DNA of 15,499 nt from JBDTMT01 sp033764095 (lineage in GTDB: Bacteria > Desulfobacterota > Binatia > HRBIN30 > CADEER01): contig JANRJF010000029.1 of NCBI GenBank assembly GCA_033764095.1, positions 1 to 15,499 on the forward strand, in the 5' to 3' direction. Within the stretch, counting starts at the first letter, position 1. Each line of letters starts with the position of its first letter. Of the stretch, positions 1 through 7,362 are shown piece by piece. The notes beneath the pieces were generated by a model, which had not been told where the DNA came from, searched no databases, and saw only the letters and a program-made list of their open reading frames with translations. A program made the translations under genes and the position numbers.

Positions 1-3000
1 TCGCCAACCGCGGCGAGATCGCCTGCCGCATCATCCGCACGGTGCAGCGCCTCGGGGCGCAGGCGGTGGCGGTGTACTCGGAGGCGGACACGCACGCGCC
101 GCACGTGGCGATGGCCGACGTCGCCGTGTGCGTCGGGCCGCCGCCGGTGAAGGAGAGCTATCTCGACGCCGAGCGGATCATCGCGGCGGGGCGCGTGCAC
201 GGCGCCGAGGCGGTGCACCCCGGCTACGGCCTGTTGAGCGAGAACGCCGCCTTCGCCGAAGCCTGCGAGGCGGCGGGAATGCGCTTCGTCGGGCCGACGC
301 CGGAGCAGATCCGCCGCTTCGGCCTCAAGCACGAGGCGCGCGCCATCGCCGCGGCGAGCCAGGTGCCGCTGTTGCCGGGCAGCGGGCTGCTCACCGATCT
401 CGCGCACGCGCTGCGCGAAGCAGAGCGGGTCGGCTACCCGGTGATGCTGAAGAGCACCGCCGGCGGCGGCGGGATCGGCATGCAGCGCTGCCGCGACGCC
501 GAGGAGCTGGCGACGGGCTTTCCGGTCGTCGAGCGGCTGAGCCGCAGCAACTTCAAGGAGGCGGGGCTGTTCGTCGAGCGCTGGGTCGCCGCGGCGCGCC
601 ACGTCGAGGTGCAGATCTTCGGCGACGGCGCCGGCCGCGTCGTCGCGCTCGGCGAGCGCGACTGCGCGGTGCAGCGGCGCAACCCGAAGGTCATCGAGGA
701 GACGCCGGCGCCGCAGCTGCCCGCCGCGGTGCGCGCCGCGCTGCTCGCCAGCGCCATCCGGCTCGGCGAGGCGGTGCGCTACCGTTCGGCGGGGACGGTC
801 GAGTTCGTCTACGACGCGGTCGGCCACGAGGCGTTCTTCCTGGAGGTGAACACCCGCCTGCAGGTCGAGCACCCGGTCACCGAGCTGGTCACCGGCATCG
901 ACCTGGTCGAGTGGATGCTGCGGTTGGCTGCCGGAACCGTTCCCCCCCCTTTTCAAAGGGGGGGAGAACCTCAAAGGGGGGGAGAGTTCCAGGGCGGGGA
1001 ACCGCGCGGCCACGCCATCGAGGTGCGCCTCTATGCCGAGGATCCGAACAAGGACTTCCGGCCCAGCGCGGGTACGCTGACCGAGGTGGTATTTCCGGAC
1101 GGCGTACGCTGCGACGGCTGGATCGCGCGCGGCACCGAGGTCACGCCGTACTACGATCCGCTGCTCGCCAAGCTGATCGTGCACGGGGCGACGCGCGACG
1201 AGGCGGTCGAGCGGATGAGCGCGGCGCTGGCGGCGACGCGTGTCGCCGGCATCGAGACCAACCTCGCCTACCTGCGGCAGATCGTCGACGACGACGGCTT
1301 CCGCACCGGCGGCGTCACCACCGGCTACCTGGCGACCATCCACCACGCGCCGGCGACCATCGACGTGTTCGCGCCCGGTACGCACACCACGGTGCAGGAC
1401 CATCCCGGCCGGCTCGGCTACTGGGCGGTCGGGGTGCCGCCGTCCGGCCCGATGGACGGGCTGGCGTTGCGTCTGGCCAATCGCGTCGTCGGCAACGCCG
1501 ACGGCGCGGCGGGGTTGGAATGCACGCTCAACGGGCCGACGCTGCGCTTCAATCGCGATGCCGTCATCTGTCTGGCCGGGGCGGCGATGCGCGCCGCGCT
1601 CGACGGCCAGCCGGTCGAGTACTGGCGGCCGCTGTTCGTCGCTGCCGGCGCGACCCTGTCGCTCGGCGCGATCGAGGGCGCCGGGATGCGCACCTACCTG
1701 GCGATTCGCGGCGGTCTCGACGTGCCGGCGTACCTCGGTAGCAAAGCGACCTTCACGCTCGGCCGCTTCGGCGGCCATGCCGGGCGGGTACTGAAGCACG
1801 GCGACGTGCTGCACCTCGACCAGGGCGGCACCTCCATCGTCGACGCGCCGCGCGACCTGCCGGCGTCGCTGCGGCCGCAGTACCGTCGCCACTGGCGCAT
1901 CGGCGTGCTCTACGGTCCGCACGGCGCGCCCGACTTTTTCACGCCGCGCGACATCGAGACTTTCTTCGCCACCGACTGGCAGGTGCACTTCAACAGCAGT
2001 CGCACCGGCGTGCGATTGGTCGGGCCGAAACCGGTATGGGCGCGGCCCGACGGCGGCGAGGCGGGTCTGCATCCCTCGAACATTCACGACAACCCGTACG
2101 CCATCGGTACCGTCGACTTCACCGGCGACATGCCGATCATCCTCGGACCCGATGGCCCCAGCCTGGGCGGCTTCGTCTGCCCGGCGACGGTGGTGCAGGC
2201 CGAGCTGTGGAAGATCGGCCAGCTGGCGCCGGACGACACCGTGCGCTTCGAGGTCTGGGGCGACGGCGCCGCCGCGGTCGCGCGGGCGGCGCAGGAGCGG
2301 AGTATCGCGACGCTGCGGCCGAGCAGCGGCGACGCCGGGCTCGCCGCCAGCGGGGCGAGCGCACCGGGCACCAGCGCCGTCATCCACGCGCTGGCGGCCA
2401 CCGCGCAGCGGCCGATGGTCGTCTATCGCCCGCAGGGTGACGACAACCTGCTGATCGAGTACGGGCCGTTGGTGCTCGACCTGACGCTGCGCTTCCGCGT
2501 CCACGCCCTCATGGAGTGGCTGCAGGCGCGGCGGGTCGCCGGCATCATCGACCTGACGCCGGGCATCCGCTCGCTGCAGGTGCACTACGACGGCGCGCAA
2601 CTGCCGCGCCGCCGGGTCCTCGACCTGCTCGAGCAGGCCGAAGCGGAGCTGCCCGCGGTCGACGACATGAGCGTACCGACGCGGGTCGTGCGCCTGCCGT
2701 TGTCGTGGGACGACCCGGCCACGCAGCTCGCCATTCGCAAGTACGTCCAGGGCGTGCGGCCGGACGCGCCCTGGTGCCCGAGCAACATCGAGTTCATCCG
2801 CCGCATCAACGGCCTCGACAGCCTCGAGGCGGTGCGCGAGATCGTCTTCGCCGCCCGCTACCTGGTGCTCGGGCTCGGCGACGTCTACCTCGGCGCCCCG
2901 GTGGCGACGCCGCTCGATCCGCGCCATCGCCTGGTGACGACAAAATACAACCCGGCGCGCACCTGGACGCCGGAGAACGCGGTCGGCATCGGCGGCGCCT

Positions 3001-3626
3001 ACCTGTGCGTGTACGGCATGGAAGGGCCGGGCGGCTACCAGTTCGTCGGGCGCACCGTGCAGATGTGGAACCGTTTCCGCGAGACCGCCGAGTTCGTCGC
3101 CGGGGCGCCCTGGCTGCTGCGCTTCTTCGACCAGATCCAGTTCTATCCGGTCGAGGCGGAGGAACTGCTGGCGTTGCGCGAGGCGTTCGTCGAGGGGCGC
3201 GCGCCGCTCGACATTCGCGAGGAGACCTTCCGGCTGCGCGACTACCAGGCCTTCCTGCGCGACAATGCGGCGTCGATCGCCGCCTTTCGCGCCCGCCAGC
3301 AGGCGGCCTTCGCCGCCGAGCGCGAGCGCTGGGCGGCGCTGCCGCCGTTCGATGCCGCGGCCGCCGACGCGAAGCCAGACGGCGAGCTGGAGCTGCCGCC
3401 CGGCTGTGGGGTCGAGGCCGCGCCGGTGCCGGGCAGCGTGTGGAAGATCGTCGTCGAGGTCGGCGACCACGTCGCCGTCGGCGATCCGATCGTCGTGCTG
3501 GAGTCGATGAAGATGGAGATCCCGGTGCTCGCCTGCGCCGCGGGTACGGTGCACGAGATCGTCTGCGCCGAGGGCCGCGCCGTCGCCGCTGGCGATGCGC
3601 TGCTGGTGCTGCGCCTGGCGGGGTAG
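1..3626 (+). CDS. uca: Urea carboxylase (biotin-dependent), 5' end cut by the window
   Basis: Catalyses ATP- and biotin-dependent carboxylation of urea to allophanate, the first step of the urease-independent urea amidolyase route in the cytosol. The frame is open from nt 3, where it reads ANRGEIACRI, the usual biotin carboxylase N-terminus, so only about eight residues are missing; the GTG at 42 is not the true start. Domains in order: biotin carboxylase with ATP-grasp (KSTAGGGGIGM near 450-482, EVNTRLQVEHP near 844-875), carboxyltransferase subdomains of AHS2/KipA type (from about 1360) and AHS1/KipI type (about 2410-3110), then a biotinyl domain with ESMKME; the biotin Lys codon is 3510-3512. 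The visible 1207 residues match the usual length of about 1200. It lies 3 nt before allophanate hydrolase. A palindromic repeat is inserted in frame at 939-1002. Some members of this family prefer guanidine; the sequence alone does not settle that here. Confidence 0.95.
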   Translation, partial: ANRGEIACRIIRTVQRLGAQAVAVYSEADTHAPHVAMADVAVCVGPPPVKESYLDAERIIAAGRVHGAEAVHPGYGLLSENAAFAEACEAAGMRFVGPTPEQIRRFGLKHEARAIAAASQVPLLPGSGLLTDLAHALREAERVGYPVMLKSTAGGGGIGMQRCRDAEELATGFPVVERLSRSNFKEAGLFVERWVAAARHVEVQIFGDGAGRVVALGERDCAVQRRNPKVIEETPAPQLPAAVRAALLASAIRLGEAVRYRSAGTVEFVYDAVGHEAFFLEVNTRLQVEHPVTELVTGIDLVEWMLRLAAGTVPPPFQRGGEPQRGGEFQGGEPRGHAIEVRLYAEDPNKDFRPSAGTLTEVVFPDGVRCDGWIARGTEVTPYYDPLLAKLIVHGATRDEAVERMSAALAATRVAGIETNLAYLRQIVDDDGFRTGGVTTGYLATIHHAPATIDVFAPGTHTTVQDHPGRLGYWAVGVPPSGPMDGLALRLANRVVGNADGAAGLECTLNGPTLRFNRDAVICLAGAAMRAALDGQPVEYWRPLFVAAGATLSLGAIEGAGMRTYLAIRGGLDVPAYLGSKATFTLGRFGGHAGRVLKHGDVLHLDQGGTSIVDAPRDLPASLRPQYRRHWRIGVLYGPHGAPDFFTPRDIETFFATDWQVHFNSSRTGVRLVGPKPVWARPDGGEAGLHPSNIHDNPYAIGTVDFTGDMPIILGPDGPSLGGFVCPATVVQAELWKIGQLAPDDTVRFEVWGDGAAAVARAAQERSIATLRPSSGDAGLAASGASAPGTSAVIHALAATAQRPMVVYRPQGDDNLLIEYGPLVLDLTLRFRVHALMEWLQARRVAGIIDLTPGIRSLQVHYDGAQLPRRRVLDLLEQAEAELPAVDDMSVPTRVVRLPLSWDDPATQLAIRKYVQGVRPDAPWCPSNIEFIRRINGLDSLEAVREIVFAARYLVLGLGDVYLGAPVATPLDPRHRLVTTKYNPARTWTPENAVGIGGAYLCVYGMEGPGGYQFVGRTVQMWNRFRETAEFVAGAPWLLRFFDQIQFYPVEAEELLALREAFVEGRAPLDIREETFRLRDYQAFLRDNAASIAAFRARQQAAFAAERERWAALPPFDAAAADAKPDGELELPPGCGVEAAPVPGSVWKIVVEVGDHVAVGDPIVVLESMKMEIPVLACAAGTVHEIVCAEGRAVAAGDALLVLRLAG
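939..1002. repeat. Palindromic C/G-tract repeat inserted in frame within uca
   Basis: Seven Cs plus TTT (943-952) pair with AAA plus seven Gs (955-964) across a 2-nt loop. The right half, TCAAAGGGGGGGAG at 953-966, is directly repeated at 971-984. GTTCCCC at 939-945 is mirrored by GGGGAAC at 996-1002, giving inverted ends to a block of about 64 nt. It reads as a Pro/Gln/Arg/Gly-rich stretch (PPPFQRGGEPQRGGEFQGGE) between LAAG and RGHAIEVR, where biotin carboxylases usually have about eleven residues; the excess is about twelve. Its base composition is unlike the flanking codons. Such C-run/TTT-AAA/G-run palindromes are usually intergenic, which supports a REP- or RPE-like origin; that origin is inferred. 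Confidence 0.7.
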
Positions 3627-3629
3627 GGC

Positions 3630-5285
3630 GTGGAGCAGTCACTCGAGTTCGGCGCGCTGCGCGCCGCCTATGCGGCCGGACTGCGGCCAGCGGCGCTGGT
3701 CGACGAGGTGCTGGCGCGCATCGCGGCGCGCGGCGACGACGGCGTCTGGATCGAGCGCTTCGAGCGCGCCGCGATCGAGCCGTACCTGGCGGCGCTGGCA
3801 TCGCGCGATCCGGCCGCGGCGCCGCTGTGGGGCGTGCCGTTCGCGATCAAGGACAACATCGACCTGGCGGGCGTGCCGACCACCGCCGCCTGTCCGCGTT
3901 TCGCCTATCGCCCGAGCGCCGACGCGCCGGCGGTGGCGCGCGCCATCGCCGCCGGCGCCATCCCGATCGGCAAGACCAACCTCGACCAGTTCGCCACCGG
4001 TCTGGTCGGCGTGCGCTCGCCGTACGGCGTGGCGCGCAACCCGTTCGACGCCACGATGATTCCGGGCGGCTCGAGCTCGGGGTCGGCGGTGGCGGTAGCC
4101 GCCGGCCTGGTCGGCTTCGCCTTCGGCACCGACACGGCGGGGTCGGGACGGGTGCCGGCGGCGTTCAACAACATCGTCGGTCTCAAGCCGAGCTGCGGCT
4201 TGATCAGCACCAGCGGCGTGGTGCCGGCGTGTCGCTCGCTCGACTGCGTGTCGGTGTTCGCGTTGACGGTCGCCGATGCCGCCGCGGTGCTGGCGGTGGT
4301 GGCGGGCTTCGACGCCGCGATCGCCGCCCTGCGGGCGGCGGGGCACGCGATCGTCGAGGTGGACATCGAGCCGTTCCTCGCCGCCGGGCGGCTGCTCTAC
4401 GAGGGGCCTTGGGTGGCGGAGCGCTACGCGGCGATTCGCGCCTTCTTCGACGCGCACGCCGATGCGCTGCATCCGGTGACCCGCGGGGTCATCGGCGGCG
4501 GTGCCGCGCCGAGCGCGGCCGACGCCTTCGGCTCCATCTATCGCCTGCGCGAGCTGCGGCGCGCCACCGAGTCGACCTGGGCGCGCGTCGACGCGTTGTT
4601 GCTGCCGACCGCGGCGACCGCGTATCGGATCGACGCGGTCGCCGCCGAGCCGCTGCGCCTCAACGCGCAGCTCGGCGTCTACACGAACTTCGTCAACCTG
4701 CTCGACCTGTGCGGTGTCGCGGTACCCGCCGGCCTGCAACCGAACGGGTTTCCGTTCGGCGTCACGCTGCTCGCCCCCGCCTTCCACGAGTCGCTGCTGC
4801 TGCCGCTCGCCGCGGCGCTGCATGCGGCTGCCGGCGTGCCGTTGGGGGCGACCGGCCACCCGCTGCCGGCCGGCGCGCTACCGGAGGCGGAGGTCGCGGC
4901 CGAGGTCGAGCTGGCCGTCTGTGGCGCGCATCTGTCGGGGTTGCCGCTCAATCACCAGCTCACCGAGCGCGGCGCGCGGCTGCTGGTCGCGACGCGTACG
5001 GCGCCGGAGTACAGGCTGGTGGCGCTGCCTGATGGACGGCCGGGTCTGGACCGCGTCGGCGCCGGTGGCGCGGCGATCGAGGTCGAGGTGTGGTCGGTGC
5101 CGCTGGCGCAGTTCGGCAGCTTCGTCGCCGCCATCCCGCCGCCGCTCGGCATCGGCACGGTGCGCCTCGCCGACGGACGCGGCGTGAAAGGCTTCCTCTG
5201 CGAGGCGATCGCGGCGGCGGCGGCGCCCGACATCAGCGCGCACGGCGGCTGGCGCGCCTATCTGGCAACGAGACAGGGGAGCTGA
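3630..5285 (+). CDS. atzF: Allophanate hydrolase with an apparent internal deletion
   Basis: Hydrolyses allophanate to two ammonia and two CO2, completing the urea amidolyase pathway. It starts with GTG 3 nt after the uca stop, so the two are almost certainly co-transcribed. Residues 1 to about 400 form an amidase-signature domain with a recognisable Ser-cisSer-Lys triad: K74 in AIKDNID, S148 in GGSSSGS and S172 in DTAGSGR (24 residues apart, as in the family). Residues of about 420-545 match the C-terminal domain of allophanate hydrolases (AVCGAHLSGLPLN, KGFLCEA). At 551 aa it is shorter than the usual 600 or so. The sequence passes directly from VVAGFDAA to AIAALRAAG, skipping roughly 50-60 residues that normally separate the DPxSR and FFGD segments; see 4308-4323. 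Family assignment is secure; full activity is not. Confidence 0.92.
   Translation: MEQSLEFGALRAAYAAGLRPAALVDEVLARIAARGDDGVWIERFERAAIEPYLAALASRDPAAAPLWGVPFAIKDNIDLAGVPTTAACPRFAYRPSADAPAVARAIAAGAIPIGKTNLDQFATGLVGVRSPYGVARNPFDATMIPGGSSSGSAVAVAAGLVGFAFGTDTAGSGRVPAAFNNIVGLKPSCGLISTSGVVPACRSLDCVSVFALTVADAAAVLAVVAGFDAAIAALRAAGHAIVEVDIEPFLAAGRLLYEGPWVAERYAAIRAFFDAHADALHPVTRGVIGGGAAPSAADAFGSIYRLRELRRATESTWARVDALLLPTAATAYRIDAVAAEPLRLNAQLGVYTNFVNLLDLCGVAVPAGLQPNGFPFGVTLLAPAFHESLLLPLAAALHAAAGVPLGATGHPLPAGALPEAEVAAEVELAVCGAHLSGLPLNHQLTERGARLLVATRTAPEYRLVALPDGRPGLDRVGAGGAAIEVEVWSVPLAQFGSFVAAIPPPLGIGTVRLADGRGVKGFLCEAIAAAAAPDISAHGGWRAYLATRQGS
4308..4323 (+). other. Scar of an in-frame deletion within allophanate hydrolase
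   Basis: The codons for F-D-A-A-I at residues 227-231 fuse two segments that, in homologues known to me, lie about 50-60 residues apart. One ends in AG(F/Y)(D/E)xxDP, the other begins with (F/Y/W)DAAxxxL. Both segments would carry an FDAA-like codon run, so recombination between two short direct copies of TTCGACGCCGCG would give exactly this junction. The frame stays open through it and the downstream sequence is well preserved. The missing parent sequence is not in the window, so the mechanism is inferred. Confidence 0.6.
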
Positions 5286-5305
5286 ATCGCTTCAGCTCCC
5301 CTGTC
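5272..5305 (+). terminator. Perfect 15-bp hairpin overlapping the allophanate hydrolase stop
   Basis: GACAGGGGAGCTGAA (5272-5286) pairs perfectly with 5291-5305 across a TCGC loop. The TGA stop at 5283-5285 lies inside the left arm. No T-run follows on either strand, so it is either a U-less intrinsic terminator or a 3'-end stabiliser for the uca-atzF mRNA. It could also block read-through from the convergent gene. Confidence 0.6.
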
Positions 5306-5314
5306 GGTGATGCG

Positions 5315-5344
5315 GCGCGGCGGCCGGGTGCGCCGCCGCCGCGC
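5315..5344 (-). terminator. Hairpin downstream of the outer-membrane protein gene
   Basis: GCGCGGCGGC at 5315-5324 pairs with 5335-5344 across a 10-nt loop. It begins 15 nt after the stop of the minus-strand gene that ends at 5360. There is no T-run. It forms the second of two hairpins in the 74-nt convergent spacer, one next to each gene end. Confidence 0.4.
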
Positions 5345-5359
5345 GGATGTGGCGTCGGA

Positions 5360-6187
5360 CTAGAAGAGGTACTTGGCGCCGAAGACGAAGCGGTTGCCCG
5401 CGTCGTACAGATCCACGTCCGTGCCGACGTAACGGAAGTCCAACTTCATGTTGAACGGCATGGTCAGCACCAGGCCGGCGTTCCAGTCCCAGTAGTGCTG
5501 GTCGTCGAAGATGATGCGGTCCGCGTGCGTGTAACCGCCGTTCGCGTCGAAGGTCGGCTGGAAGCAGTTCTTGCCGTTGGGCAGGAACGGGCACGAGACG
5601 TCGGGCAGCGGGAAGGCGATGCCGAACGGCACGTAGAAGCCGGTGTCGAGCGTGCCGAAGTAGTCCGGCGAGCCGATGAAGCCGGTGCTGGCCGACATGA
5701 AGCCGAAGTCGTACGCGCCGAACGCGCCGAACTCCCAGTAATTGAACTGCTGATCCTTCGGATAGAAGAAGAACGTCCCCGACACCTTGTACGAGAAGTT
5801 GTCGATGGCGCCCTGGTAGCCGCCGTAGAAGTCGGATTCCAGGTAGGTGTTGCCGAAGTTGGTGTTCGACCCCCAGAGGCCGAGGAAGACGCCGGAGTCG
5901 TGATTCCAGTCGATGCCGCCCTGGTAGGCCATGTCGCGACCCGTCTGCGACACACCGCGGAAGGAGTAGTCGGTGTAGACCGCCACGTTGCCCGACAGGG
6001 CACCGGGCAACCAGTTCTCCTTTTCCTCCTCTGCCGCCGCGGACTCCTCCGCCTTCACTTCGGGTGCCGTTTCGACGCGCTCCGCCTCACCGCCCGGCTC
6101 CTCTTCCTGGTCCGCTGCCAGGACTGGCCAGGCCACGCTCAGCATTGCGATCGCCCCCAGCGTTGCGAGCTTCAAATTGGTTCGCAC
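5360..6187 (-). CDS. Outer-membrane beta-barrel protein, TIGR02001/Gcw_chp type
   Basis: A 275-aa predicted outer-membrane protein of unknown substrate. The chosen GTG start at 6187 follows a strong GGAGGGAGGA ribosome-binding site and opens directly into a signal peptide (residues 1-24, VRTNLKLATL to PVLA). Starts further upstream lack this arrangement. Residues 25-57 are a highly acidic Glu/Ala-rich linker. The rest resembles the TIGR02001 family: SGNVAVYTDYSFRGVSQT near 66-82, GGIDW, LWGSN, then alternating aromatic strands rich in Tyr, Phe and Gly, and a terminal KYLF whose final Phe is the classic barrel-assembly signal. Two Cys (199 and 208) bracket a loop and could form a disulfide. 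It converges on the urea genes, so it is not in their operon. A role in uptake is possible but unproven. Confidence 0.85.
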   Translation of the reverse strand: MRTNLKLATLGAIAMLSVAWPVLAADQEEEPGGEAERVETAPEVKAEESAAAEEEKENWLPGALSGNVAVYTDYSFRGVSQTGRDMAYQGGIDWNHDSGVFLGLWGSNTNFGNTYLESDFYGGYQGAIDNFSYKVSGTFFFYPKDQQFNYWEFGAFGAYDFGFMSASTGFIGSPDYFGTLDTGFYVPFGIAFPLPDVSCPFLPNGKNCFQPTFDANGGYTHADRIIFDDQHYWDWNAGLVLTMPFNMKLDFRYVGTDVDLYDAGNRFVFGAKYLF

Positions 6188-6627
6188 GTTCCTCCCTCCT
6201 TGGTTGACGTGCTGCGCACCCCCCACCGCCTCGGTGTGAGAATCGTCAACGCGCGCAGCATCTATCCGTGTGTTGGTCGGGCGGCTGCGTGAGCAACGTG
6301 CATACCAAGCTCTAATCGCCGCCATTGGGGACGCCGACGACGCACAGAACCCGCTTGGCCAGCCGCGCTGCCCCTTCCAGCAACAATCGGCTGCCCAAGA
6401 AACAAGCTTCGGCTCGGTTTCTGCCGTCATCGAAGGCAGGAATCCGGCCCGGATGCGCTTGGGGGTCATATGACCCATCACATTTTCTTCTGATTTTTCC
6501 TCCCGCGGCGCTCGCGCAGTGAGCGGTTGCGCGCGCCGTGGGCAGCCAAGGCATGGCCGCGAAGTGTCCCGGTGATCGGGGGCCGGTCGGGTATGGGCGA
6601 GCACGCGGTTTGCAACATCGAGGCGGC
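6188..6627. other. 440-nt divergent spacer, no convincing gene
   Basis: This spacer separates the minus-strand outer-membrane protein gene from the plus-strand desaturase pair and should hold both promoters. It is visibly less G+C-rich than its flanks, especially 6280-6500. I see a perfect 14-bp palindrome, GGGTCATATGACCC, at 6463-6476, and a T-rich stretch at 6482-6500. Minus-strand frames are open across it, and the one ending at 6312 reads RAEACFLGSRLLLEGAARLA and looks somewhat protein-like, but it has no start with a ribosome-binding site and I do not recognise it. No RNA gene is apparent. Confidence 0.5.
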
Positions 6628-7362
6628 ATGCTGCGGGGGATCGATCGGCGGGCGGCACCGGTGCCGGAGTGGTTGCGCGGGTTGTGGCGGCGCCGCTCGA
6701 TCGCACGGCCCGGCGGCGCGCTCGACACCACCACCACCGTCTACTGGCTGCAGACCGAGTCATTCTTTGCCGACATCAGGGTACCGGCGGATCGGCCCGA
6801 TGTGCGGGCGCGCGGCGACCTCCGTGGACTCGCACCCGACGAGCGTCGCGGGCTGGCGCGCCAGGCGGGATTTGCCGGCTGGACGGAGCTGCGCGGCGAT
6901 CGCTGCCGGTGGCATCGCAGCATCGACTACCAGCCGCCGGGCGGAGTGCCCGACGAGGGGCGTCTGATCCGCGGCAACGGCGTGCTGGTCGAGGAGGGCA
7001 TCCACGAGTCGTACATCGAGATCTGGGAACCGGTGCCGTGCGGGCCGGGTCCGATCGCGGTGTGGGACGATCCGCAGGCGCTTGGCGTCGATCTGGCGGT
7101 GGTGTGCGGCGATGCGTTCCTGGCGGTGCGCGATCGCAGGCTGGCACTGCCGCCGGCCGCTTCGTTGGAGGAGGTGGTGGCGGGCGCGGTCGATGCCGCG
7201 CGTGCCGCCGCCTGGCTCGATTGCGAGATCGCCTACGGCGTGCAGCGTGGCGGCCGGCAGCCGTGGGAGATCCGCCTGTGCACGGTGCCCTTCCGCGAGG
7301 GGGAATCGCTCGCCGCGGGCGTCCAGCGGCGCGGTCTGGCCGGGCTGGCGAGGCCCGCATGA
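6628..7362 (+). CDS. Uncharacterised protein, possible HRI1-like family, coupled to desaturase
   Basis: A 244-aa soluble-looking protein without signal peptide or membrane segment. The ATG at 6628 follows GAGG by 5 nt and is preferred to upstream starts, which would add a low-complexity Arg/Gly-rich leader. Visible landmarks are LWRRRSI, DTTTTVYWLQTESFFADIR, a GFAGWTE segment, CRWHRSIDYQPP, VLVEEGIHESYIEIWEP near the middle, and an IAYGVQRGG...WEIR segment near the end. The WLQT/FADIR and WHR-IDxQPP pattern reminds me of a family related to fungal HRI1, thought to be built of lipocalin-like barrels; this resemblance is from memory and weak. Its stop overlaps the desaturase start as ATGA, so the two are translationally coupled and may act together, perhaps with a lipid-like ligand. 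No enzymatic motif is seen. Confidence 0.75.
   Translation: MLRGIDRRAAPVPEWLRGLWRRRSIARPGGALDTTTTVYWLQTESFFADIRVPADRPDVRARGDLRGLAPDERRGLARQAGFAGWTELRGDRCRWHRSIDYQPPGGVPDEGRLIRGNGVLVEEGIHESYIEIWEPVPCGPGPIAVWDDPQALGVDLAVVCGDAFLAVRDRRLALPPAASLEEVVAGAVDAARAAAWLDCEIAYGVQRGGRQPWEIRLCTVPFREGESLAAGVQRRGLAGLARPA

Noticed and set aside
42..44. GTG as start of the urea carboxylase
   Set aside because: The frame is open upstream to nt 3 and reads the conserved ANRGEIACRI segment, so the real start lies before the window.
2516..5032. Long plus-strand open frame of 838 codons across the uca-atzF junction
   Set aside because: It is extremely Arg/Gly/Ala-rich, lacks any motif and overlaps two well-supported genes in another frame; typical of G+C-rich shadow frames.
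6463..6476. GGGTCATATGACCC as an operator
   Set aside because: A 14-bp palindrome is expected about once by chance in 15 kb and no second copy was seen; kept only as a note on the spacer.
6188..6763. N-terminal extension of the outer-membrane protein to 467 aa
   Set aside because: The signal peptide and a strong ribosome-binding site sit at 6187; the extension would bury the signal peptide inside the protein.
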